Shown: positions 22,594 to 34,500 of the stretch, piece after piece
How positions within the stretch are numbered: position 1 is the stretch's first letter
How the letters are laid out: the number at the start of each line of letters is the position of its first letter
Origin: Echinometra lucunter
Lineage: Eukaryota; Echinodermata; Echinoidea; Camarodonta; Echinometridae
Reading direction: 5' to 3'
DNA: 64,000 nt
Assembly: GCA_029962745.1 (NCBI GenBank)
Contig: CM057151.1
Coordinates: 4,033,262-4,097,261, forward strand
Program-made: the position numbers and the translations under genes
The notes under the pieces: generated by a model
Databases searched by the model: none
What the model was told of the DNA's origin: nothing
What the model saw: the letters and a program-made list of their open reading frames with translations, nothing else

Positions 22594-25500
22594 ATGCCTG
22601 GAGCATTGAAGAAACCACTATACATTGGCTCCTCCCTAGAGGAACTCAACAGAAGGGTAGACAGCAATCTCCCCAAGGGCCAAACTTCCAAAATGTGAGT
22701 TATAATGACCATGCACACTTAAATTATGTAATTCATAGATGTTTAGATAGTATTCACTGGATCACACGTGTAGTCGTGTACATGTACTTGCCATAATGGA
22801 AAATTAATTGTTTGTTTTGAGGAGCTCTGATTTTATTCCAAACAGAAGATTTGCCCTGGGCAATTTCCTATTTTACAGTTTTGCAGTACCTGCATGTATT
22901 CAGTTATGTTACAGTTGTTTTCAATTTTTCCCCTGGCTCTTTTGAAGCTTTGGTGAGATGATTAAATGTTTGGTCTTGTGTAAAAAATTCACTAATTTGT
23001 CAATGAATATACATGTGCATGTTTAACACATTTTCTCAAAATACACCCTTTTAAAGTGATATCTTTTATTCTAACAGTTGCATGTACATGTACATGTAGC
23101 TGTAACATGTGTAATATGTCCATCATGTACATGAATGTGTATACCAGATGTATGTTTTGATGCTACCTGTACCCTAGATGAAAGAGCACATGGATAGTCT
23201 TTCAGCATAACTTCAGTGTTTTAATGTTACATAAAACTCTAAAGCTAATGCTGAAAGACTATCCATGTGCCCTTTCATCTAAGGTACATGTAGCATTAAA
23301 ACATACATGTGCGGTAGTGTACACATTCATGTGCATTCAAATTGCAAATAATATCTCTCTCTATATAATCATGATTCAATAAGTACTATGCTATCATTTA
23401 ATGATACTGTAGTAATTGAATCATGATTATGTAGAGAGAGATATTATTTGAACTTGTTATAAAAGCAAGGAAAATTGAAATCTCAGGGATTCTTGTAATT
23501 TTTCCTTTCTTTTTTCTTGTAAATCTCATCCAGACATGAAATAGACCCCCTCCCCCTCCCCTCCCCCCAAGCAAACAAACAAACAAACAAACAAACAAAC
23601 AAAAACTAATGCAGCAAAATCATGTGTGAATGACTGGAAAGTGGAGGTTTAAAAAAAAAGAAAAAAGGAAAGAAAAGCTGCACCGCTGCAAACTTTGATA
23701 GTGAATCATCTATTATAAGGAGCAAATTTGTGATAAACATTTCTTTTATGTACATGTACTTGATGCAGTTTTTTTTATACAATTTACTGCAGCATGTATA
23801 TGAACAGTGTTTAAGAGTAATGGCTTTGTCTTGGTTTCATAATGATGATTCTTGAGTGGTTTCTTGAAGGGGTTCTAGAGAGACATATAGGAAGTAATCA
23901 CACTATATTTGTTCTTAACCAACTCAGATATGCCAGATCAGCTAACAAGGTCTTCTTAGAGGCTGAGAAAGCTGATAAAAGCCTAGACGAGGAGCGTGCG
24001 TATGTAATGTTCATGAAGTACATTGCACTATGGCAAGCTGTTCAGAAAGCAAGAGATTACAAGCAAAATAAGGTCAGTTGCTAATAGTGAAATTAGAAGT
24101 ATTTCAACAATATGCACCTTGCAGTGTAGATTTTCTGAAGTGCATGTAGAGGAGGGTTGACAACTTTCCTTAATTGTGCATTTGTAATGTTTATCCTTGT
24201 ATTTGAAACTTGTGTTATACTTTTTATTGTGAAAAATTATGTTAATTTTTTTCATATTTTGTATGCTTGGTAGCCTTTAATACGAGAAAGTAAGATAGTC
24301 TAAGTTGAATTTATCATGTACACTATCATTTTCAGTCTGCACATACCACCTCTTTCCTTTGTACATTTGTATTGCTTTCTTCACTGTTGTAGCTTACCTG
24401 TTAATTGAATATGCTTGAATAAATTGATAATACAATACAGGATAACATGCTTGTGAGATGTATACCTTTTGATTTCCTCATAAATCTAGATATGCTATGT
24501 ATCACAATAATGTAAACTTCGTGGAATTAGATACAACATCAGGCTCGGTTTCATACACTTTTTATTACTAACTTTGTACTTTTTAATCCTCTGCAATTCA
24601 ATTTTAAATCATGATATATGTACTTGCCTTGCTACCTTTGAAGTAACGATGTACCCTTAAATATTTTCCTTTTCTTGTTGTTTTTTTCTCTTCTCCTTTT
24701 TCTTCCCCCTTTTCTTTTCCCTCTCCCTCTTTTTCTTCTCTTCTTCCCTTATTCTTTTTCTTCTTCTTCTCCTCATTCTTCTCGTTCTTCTTCTTTGAAT
24801 CATCTTCTTCTTCTTTGAATCATCTTCTTCTTCTTCTTTTCCTTGCTGACCTCTTCTTTCTTTCCTTCTGTTTAGTTTTAGTGATATTATGATTTCCTTT
24901 GGAATGTAAGCTAGATTCTCATTTACAATTCCTAGACAATTTTATAGGCAATATCGATGTTTTTAAATTCTTTTTATGATTGTATAATTTATCTTGTGCA
25001 AAATCCATTATATTTTGGAATGGCATTTGTGGGTTCACATGCCTACGGGTAACAGGGAAGAACTTCTCTTTTGTGAACCCTGACCCACATGCCATTCCAT
25101 CTCATCTTTTGTCTAATGCTTTGTATGTGTATCTTGTATTCCTTTTTATTGGTCAAATAAATAATAATAATAATGATAAAGCTGTGGATGATTTATGTAT
25201 GTGTACCACGGGAACCATAGCTAAAATTTGTATGTAATATGCATGGCACTTTTACACAGACATTTATAATGTGTGACCCCCCCCCCCCTTATCCTTACAT
25301 TGTTTACACTGTGTGGTATTGAAATATATTTCTTTTGCAGGATTTTGTTGATGCTCTTCTTGGTAAAGAAGGATGCAGGAAAGCTTTAGACAAAGCAGAA
25401 GAACTTTCAGCCTCATTGACTTCAAGGTGAGAATTCGTACTGATTACCGGTATCGTATTGAAAACAGTAACTTATGCATGGTATTTTTATGCCTCCGCCC

Positions 25501-28500
25501 ACCGAAGGTGGGTGCCGGAGGCATTATGTTTTGGGGTCATCCGTCCATCCGTCCATCCCATTTCGTTCTCGCGATAACTTAAGAACTGTTTGATGGATCA
25601 ACTTCAAACTTGGCTCAGGTATGCATATTGGAGGAACAATGGTCTGATTAGATTTGGGGGTCACAAGGTCAAAGATCAAGGTCAAAGATTTCATTGTATA
25701 CATGAAAATAGAAAATTTAACATGAATGTGCCATATACTTCCGATCTGGCAATGGCGGAGGCATAAATTTCGACCGTGCGCGGTCGAAGATTCATTTAGT
25801 TAGCTTAGCTTCTTGCTTCTGTAACATGGATTATTCTGATTTCAAATGTTCCAATAAAGTTGGACATCATGTTGAAAATTAGATTTTACATGAATGCCAT
25901 GATCCCTATTTCCCTATCATAAACAGCCTTTGCCACTACAGTCTCAAGTAATGATTACAGCGTAGCCACCACAAACTTTCTTTCTGCATAGTTCTTGTTA
26001 TGTAGTCTGTAGTATTTTGTAAAGATTTGTATAAATTAAAAAGTGTTAGATTTGATTAAAAACTTTTATGTTTTCTATTTTGTTCATATGAATTTAAATA
26101 TTATAACTCTATTTCCACCATCTCCCTCCTTCAAATGAAACAATAGGTACAAAGAGCTAGAGGAAGCTAAGCAGGCAAGTAAGAAGTTGGAGGAAGAGAA
26201 GGAGAGAGTGAAAGCAAATGGTTTGAAGGATGGAAAGACGAAGGAAGGAGAGGAGACAAGTTTGGAAAATGGAGTCCCAGAGGAGGAGCAAGTGGAGAAG
26301 AAGAGAGAATTAGGTAATTTTGAAATTATTTAGTTTATGTAGTCATATCCTGCCACAGGTTATCAAAAACAGGGATCAAGCTATATCCCATAATGGAGTG
26401 GTGTTTACAAATCAGTTTCTTAGGATCTCTGTTGGTGTCAAGTCCTGCCCATAAAATAGCCTCTATCCCAAAGCAAGAATATTAGACTTTGGTTGAGTCA
26501 TAATTCAAGTGTAAAGGAAAGTTTCTGGAAGTATGAAGCACTTGAAAATAAATAGCTATTCTGAACTCACCTTCTCTGCTCATTGGTTTCTCAGTCTTTT
26601 ATCCTTAACCAAGACTTGAAAGTATGTACTGCCAAATAATCATCATATCCAAGACAATGAATGAAATGACCAGTTACAATCTTTATTTCTATTATCAGGA
26701 AAAGATGGTGTAGTGAATGCAATAGAGCTGTACAAGGAGCTAGAAAGCAACCCTAACTCTGTCCTAGTAATGGACGTCCGTCGATCTGACCACTATAGAG
26801 ACTCTCACATGACCATTGGGCAGTGTATCAGCATTCCAGCAGAGATTATCAAACCTGGGTAAGAACATATTCACATGGGAGATCATACACTGCTTTTAAG
26901 AATAAAGCTTATTACAAAATGAAATATTATAAGCATAGTGAGCTTTACATTTCTATATTTCATACAACGCTGATGAAGAATATGAGTAAGAGCCATCATG
27001 AATACTACTTCAGGCTATTTTACCCACAAAAAAAACTGCCTTACAATTCATTTCCATGATAAACTTAACTGCTTCTCAGTACACTGTGTCATGTCATTGA
27101 GTACTTTAGATGGATACTTTCTGCAGTTTTGGCAAAAGTCCTTTTATATTAAACAGTGTATTTATAGATTTTTTTTTTTAAATGGACTATGGCTAGATAC
27201 TCACAGTTATCATGTGTATGTTTTATAACTTCAAATTTAGAAGAAAAAAAAAATATCATGTAAAACTGATGGTCAATACAAATACCAGTACATTTCATGG
27301 ACTTTTTAGGAAATACATGACTTGTATAGATTCATTCAACATGATGATAAATTCTTTCATGCTTAGAATAACTGCTTCTACACTGGAGAAGGGCTTGGGA
27401 GAGGAAGCCAAGGTGATGTGGAAACAGAGAGCAGAGATGGAGTTTATCGTACTTGTAGACTGGGACCAAAGCCAGGCATCAGACTCTAGCCTTTCCATTG
27501 TCAGAGATGCCATGTGTAAGGTAGGCCTCCAGACATTTTGTTTGATGCCATACCTTATTGGTACACAGTATTTAGAAGTTAATTTTCATAACACTGGTTT
27601 GTCAAGATGATGAATATTTTGTCTTTTTTCTGTAATGTAATGTTGGCTATGCACACAAATTTGTAAAGACATACTCGTTAGTGCTCAGAGCACAATTAAT
27701 GAATTGTTTATTTAAAAGATTTGTTTACTATTTTATTCTTAAATTTATTACATTTTATGGTTTTGATCCGTAGTACTGAAAGGCACCTTATGAAAATTTG
27801 TATATTAGTATTACTTATGGTTTTATATGACAGTATTCCCTATGCAGTATGCATTCACATATCCCTATGCATTATGCATTCACATAAACACTTCTGTGAA
27901 TGACAGTCCTCATGAGTATCTTTCTTTGAACAGTGGGACTGGGGCTTCACTTACAAGAATCCTCCACTAGTGCTGAAGGGGGGATATGAGGACTGGCTCT
28001 TTAAATATCCCATGTATACCAACAATCCTCAAGCCAAGAAACCTGTGGAGAAAGTGGAAGAGTCCAAGAACTTATGTAAGTACCTAAGCAAGCAAACACC
28101 TGATACATGCTTTGTAGTATGTTCAAGCATGATAAAGGGGATGTTGACATGGCTTCCAAACTTGGCTCTCTGAGTATTACTCTTTGCATGTAAGTATGAA
28201 GAATCATTAACGTGAATAAAACCTGAGTTTTAACCTATTACTTATCATCTATTTAGAGCTAGTGGTGTTAACTGTGTATACTGGTAATGATATGATTTAA
28301 TGTCGTTCTGGATCCACACAGACAATAAATATTTTTCTTTGCTCTTTCTTCCAATCTTTCAATGATCCAGTGGACTTTGATTACCCTGTTTTTGATGATG
28401 ACAAGCCACCTCCCCCTGCCCTCCCTCCTCAGCAGGCTAACAATGCCCCAACAAATCAGTCACCGTCTGTACAGAACGGTAATGGCAATGGCGTCTACCA

Positions 28501-31500
28501 GAATAGGATGTTCTTCATCTCTGGGCAACCCGGCCAACCTAGCCAGCCCATCCAGTCTGGCCAAAGACCAATAGTCAATAGGTCTGTAAAGCCTGGAGCA
28601 ATCAAGCCTGATGTGGTTGCTACTAACAGGGATCAGACTGATTCATCGAGAGATAAACCTAAATCTGCCCCTGCTCCAATAGCTAATCAAATCAATAATA
28701 ACTTAGCGAGCAAGACAGTAGCACAGACACCAGATCTTGCCAACAGTGGACCTACAAGTAGTACTATAAAGTCGACACCAGCGATGCCTGCAGTCAATCG
28801 CACCCTGAAACCGAAGATTGAGAACAATGCAGCTAATCTCAGTGTGAAAGATGTAAGTGACAGTAATGCTGCAAGTGCAAAAGCCTATGGGAATAAGCCA
28901 AGGACTGAGCCTGGAGACGATAGCAGTAGGTCTTTGAAAGAGTCTTCAGTGGAGGTGGACAAGAAGACAGATGCACATCTAGAGGAACTCAAGAAGAAAG
29001 AAGAGCAGGTAGGAACATCTTAAGCTGATTTTTTAAATACTTTAAAATTAAAGATAGTCTACATGAATAGTTAGTCACAGTAATCCCAAAGTAGGGCTGA
29101 GTCATTACGGTTTTTTTGCTAAACGTTTGACTGTTTTTTTAAAAAACGGGCGGTTACATTTGATTGTTCAGAATTAGTTAGATTGAAAAAAAAAGGAAAA
29201 AAGGCCTTCCTCACACCTGCCCAAATATTTCAAAAATACCTCATCTCACAGCTATGAAATGATCTTCCGATGTCCAAAATTTCTGTGAACATAGTTTAAT
29301 TAAATTTTAAGCTAACAATATAAAGAGAAATTAAAATTTCATTCTTGACTCAGAAAGACCAAATTCTGAATGACAAGAATGATCTGATCATTGGAATCGC
29401 CACATTTACACCACCAACCTGTACATGTGGGACTGTACTGAAATTATTGTGGGGTTTCAAAAATCAATTTAATTTTCAACTTTGTCAAAGTTCGTTCTCT
29501 ACTCGTTCATGGAAATCTGGACATCCGAAGATCATTTCATAGGTGTGAGATGTGATATTTTTTAAATTTGGGCAGGTGCGAGGAAGGAAGTTTTTTTTTT
29601 TCTTTCTTGAAAATGGTTAACCGTTTTACAAAATGGTAAACGTTTCGCCTTCTGGCGGTTGTTTAAACGTCGGTTAGACGTTTTGACTTGGCCTTATCCA
29701 AAAGAAATAATGATTTACTGCTAATGTCTGTCTTGAATTGCTACAATAATTGTCTACTACTTGGCTATGTGTTAGCATTAGCTAAACTGGGAAAATGAAC
29801 TATCCATACTTGCAGAACGAAAATGCACAATTTGTTATATGATTGGTAACAAAGTCTGTCAAGGTACTCTTTTAGGAGCTTTTGAATATTCAGTGCAGAT
29901 CAGTTCATTCATTTATTTTATCTCCAAAAAAAACCTAACAAAACAAATATATATGCATATAAGAGCTTATTTCCAAAAGGCACTAAATCCATTTTGAATA
30001 TTCAGTGCAGATCAGTTCATTCATTTATTTTATCTCCAAAAAAAACCTAACAAAAGAAATATATATGCATATAAGAGCTTATTTCCAAAAGGCACTAAAT
30101 CCATTTTCACCGTAATCAAGGTATTGGTAGGACTGGATGCTTGTTCTATATGTGCTTCAATATGACTCATTTGAATATTTTTTAAAAATCAGGAAAGTAC
30201 AAAAAAATTAGGTGGTAAAATATGTTTATTTCCAAAAGGCGCTAAATCCACTTTGCGAAAATCAAGGATTTTATTTAAACCGTTTTCCTTCTTTGAAACG
30301 TCAAAACTTTTGACAGGTGCAAGTACCAACGTTAGTCGTCTACAAATGAGAATGTAAGAAATCCTGCATGAGAAATACTTTTTGTAGAATAAATATATTT
30401 ATTATTTGTACGGATTTAGCGCCATTTGGAAATAGAATTTTTTTTGCACCATTGGAAATTACATATAAAATACAAAAAATTCTTTTAAAAAAATACTAAT
30501 CACGCAGGATTTTTTTCATTCTATTTTATTTAGATGTGTAATGTTAGTAATTCCATCTGTGAAAAAAAAAATCTTTTGAAAAAGGAAAATGGACTGAATA
30601 AAAATCCTTGATTGACTTGAAATCACTCACATTGGATTTAGCACCTTTTGGAAATAAACTCTTATAAACATCCATTAAAAAGCATCATTTGAGTATAATT
30701 AAGCCTGTATTGCAACATTATGAAATGAAAAATGAGGACTAAAAATAAAGCCAATGATGACCTTGTGGAAATATTACAGGACAAACCGAGCGAAATTTTC
30801 AGTGTCAATGATATTTATTTGTTGCAGTTTGAACAGGAATAACTGCAAATTACCCTTGAAAAAGCATGTCATATGAGTACCACTTTGCATACCAAGCGTG
30901 AGATCACATATGCTGGAGTCTCAGAAAAGTGCTATAACAAGTCATCACATGCAGTGTTTAAATATGCATATACACTTCTGTATTACTGTAGAATATTAAA
31001 TGTTTACACGAAGATGAAACTGACCTGCAAATCTCTCTTTTCATGTAGGCAAGGAATGACCTAAACAAGCTACGATATGACAAGACAAAAGCAGAAAATG
31101 AAAAACTCAGAGAGGAAAAGCTAGAAATGGAAAGAAACCTCTTAAAACTTCAGCAAGAGCTTGCAGAATCCAAAGCAAGGCAGGATCAGCGAAAGCGAAC
31201 TCCACAGAAGACCTCATCACCAACCCACACTCCATCCCCCATTGCTGGAAAACAGGATTCTACAGATTCAGCAAGCAGTTCAAGTGATGCAGTGCCAAAG
31301 GAGACAAGCTCTGCATCACCATCAAAGAAGGAAGCAATGAACAACAAGTCTAAAGAGTCGGCTGTTGATAGAAGTGCAGTACAACCCAATCAGAATTCCA
31401 ATGCCACCACTGGAGAGGTGAAGTCAGTGTCTGGAGCTTCTTCTGGAGCAGCCAGTGCATCATCCATTGCTTCACCATCAACATCAACAGTGACACCCCC

Positions 31501-34500
31501 TGCAGCACCGGCTGCAGCATCAGCATTGCCTAAGGGCTGGGAGAAGCGTTGGGATGAAAAGAGTAAGCGCTACTACTACCTGGATCATAATAATGACAAG
31601 ACACAATGGAACCCACCAGGGGAGCCAGCTCCTAGAACTGTAGCAGCTGAAGCGAAAGTTCCAAGTGGAGCAGCCAGTGCAGCAGTGGCCTCCTCAAAGC
31701 CCAAAGGTGAATACAGTTAAACAAGCATGATCCATTTTCTCCTGTTCAATTTATTTTGTTTCCTCTGTTGTATAAAAAGTAAAGGGTTAATCATTTGACT
31801 AGAAATTTTGCTATAAATCTTGCTCCTACAGGACTTGTTTTCCTTTTTGTCTCGCCCACCGGAGGTGAAGGCGAGACTAAGGGATCCAAATGTCGTCTGT
31901 CCGTCGTCCGTCCGTCGTCCGTCCGTCGTCCGTCCGTCGTCCGTCCGTCGTCCGTCCGTCGTCCGTCCGTCGTCCGTCCGTCGTCCGTCCGTCGTCCGTC
32001 CGTCCGTCCGTCACAAACGTTATGAAAGATAACTTGGCAACCGTGACTCACTTTTCAACCAAACTTGGGTTGTAGATGCACTAAGGGGACCTGCATGTTA
32101 TGGTCCAGTCAGAGGTCACATGGTAAGGTCAAAGGTCATTTCAGGTCAAACGTTAAAGTTTACGTGCAAGACTCTCTTATGACACAAAACTCTGCAACCG
32201 TGACTCACTTTTCAACCAAACTTGGGTTGTAGATGCCCTAAGCGGACCTGCATGTTATGCTCTAGTCAGAGGTCACATGGTAAGGTCAAAGGTCATTTTA
32301 GGTCAAACGTTAAAATTTACGTGCAAGACTCTCTTATGACACAAAACTCTGCAACTGTGTGACACTGTTCAATCAAACTTGGGTTGTAGATGCACTAAGG
32401 GGACCTGCATCTTATTGTCCAGTCAGAGGTCACATGGTAAGGTCAAAGGTCATTTCAGGTCAAATGTTAAAGTTGACGTGCAAGACTCTCTTATCACACA
32501 TAACTTTGCAACCGTGACTCACTTTTCAACCAAACTTGGGTTGTAGATGCACTGAGGGGACCTGCATGTTATGGTCCAGTCAGAGGTCACATGGTAAGGT
32601 CAAAGGTCATTTCAGGTCAAACGTTGAAGTTTACGTGCAAGACTCTCTTATGACTCAAAACTCTGCAACCGTGTGACACTTATCTATCAAACTTGGGTTG
32701 TCGATGCACTAAGGGGACCTGCATGTTATGGTCCAGTCATAGGTCACATGGGAAGGTCAAAGGTCATTTCAGGTCAAACATTAAAGTTTACGTGCAAGAC
32801 TCTCTTATGACACAAAACTCTGCAACCGTGTGACACTTATCTATCAAACTTGGGTTGTAGATGCACTAAGGGGACCTGCATGTTATGGTCCAGTCAGAGG
32901 TCACATGGTCAGGTCAAAGGTCATTACAGGTCAAACGTTGAACGGTTAAAGTTTATGTGCAAGACTCTCTTATGACACAAAACTTTGCAACCGTGTCACA
33001 CTTTTCAGTCAAACTTGGGTTGCAGATCACTAAGGGGAAGTGCATGTTATCATTCTGTTGGACTTCACGTGATAAGGTGAAAGGTCATTGGAGGTCATAT
33101 GTTACAGATGTTTTCAAATTCTTGAATTTGCTTTTCCTCTGTCATTTCTTGTTTTCTTAATTCTTGAAACTCATGTAGCCAGGGAGGCAATGCGGGGTGG
33201 TCACCCCCCAAAAAAAAGACAAGAAGAGAAAAAGCTAAGAGGACGCAAGAAGAGGAGCAGACAAGGAACAGTGACAAAGAAATGTCAAACTTCCACACTT
33301 TGTATGGGAGGGGGGGGGGGGGGGCCCCACTCTCCCTTCCTGCACCCTCCCCTCTCTTGACAACTGTTGGTCCAATGGCAACCAAACTTGGGTAATAGCT
33401 GCACTAGCGATAACATGTTGCGGTGCTGTCGGCGGTCACATGGTGAGGTCAAAGCTCATTTCATGTCAAATGTTAAGAGTTTACCTGCAAGACTCTCTTA
33501 TGACAAAAAATACTTTGCAACTGTTGCTCTCTTTTCAACTAAACTTGGGTGATAGATGTACATGTACTTGGGGGACCTTCATGTTATAGTGTTATTGGAG
33601 GTCACATGCTATGGTCAAAGGTCATTTTATTTCAAAGGTTAAGGTTTACCTGCAAGACTCTCTTGTGACACATAACTTGACACGTGTTGCTCCGATAGCA
33701 ACCCAAATTGATAGATGCACTAGGGGTACATTCATGCTATTGTGCCGTCAGGTCACATGGTAAGGTTAAAGGTCAGTTTAGGTCAGTCATTAAAGTTTAC
33801 CTGCAAGACTTTGTGACATCAAACTTGGTCCGGGATGTACTTGGGGAAACTTTCGTGTTATTGAATCACGGGTGGGCGAGACACAATCTTGCTATTGGCT
33901 TGTTTTTTTTAAAGTTGACACAGCATGTATGTTACATAACCACATTTGAATTTTTTTATAGCTGATAAGTTTGCACAACATGGGGAGAGGTCAGATAGTT
34001 CTACATGAAATCTTTTCTGACATAGACTGCAATGTCACAAGAACAACTAATATACTTTAGTTAAACCAAGTGAAAACCCCTTTTGATTCCTTGCAGAACA
34101 ATGGAACATCTCCATTTCATTTCTACATATATTCCATTCTTTGCAGGTGATCCACCATCCTCCAGACCATCTACAACCATCCCTGGTCAGGTGACCCGCA
34201 AGCCTCTCAAATCTGACTCTTCGGAGCCTTCTGCTAAGTCTAGTGGTCTTAAACGCTCCTTCTCCTCACCAAACATTGCCCAAATGGTGATGAATGAAGG
34301 TGAAGCCAGCTTTAATAAACCATTGCCATCTGTTGATAGGACTACCAAACCAACAGAAAGGTAAGTTTAGCATATGGGCATGGTCTAACCAACTCCACAC
34401 TGATTAAAAATAGACCATTTCTTTTCCACTCACGGTAATGTCCTTTTTTGTATGGTGTGTTGTGGGTGTGGTGTCTGTTTCATTGCCATAGCTGTGGTAA

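Larger units (their letters stand above)
22594..25426 (+). other. USP8: USP8 exons 1-3: MIT domain
   Basis: These exons encode [33 protein letters not shown] and [13 protein letters not shown]. This is the helical MIT module that in USP8 binds ESCRT-III CHMP proteins and directs it to endosomes. The second-helix sequence [12 protein letters not shown] is nearly identical to the vertebrate motif. Exon 4 (26147-26313) follows with a charged Glu/Lys-rich coiled coil. Confidence 0.88.

Noticed and set aside
31791..32075. Open frames rich in [10 protein letters not shown] or DGRTTDGR
   Set aside because: They are translations of the (CCGTCCGTCGT)n microsatellite at the head of the Helitron-like element.
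32020..33060. Regular 157-bp repeats considered as a CRISPR-like array
   Set aside because: The units are contiguous with no unique spacers, and the context is a eukaryotic intron.
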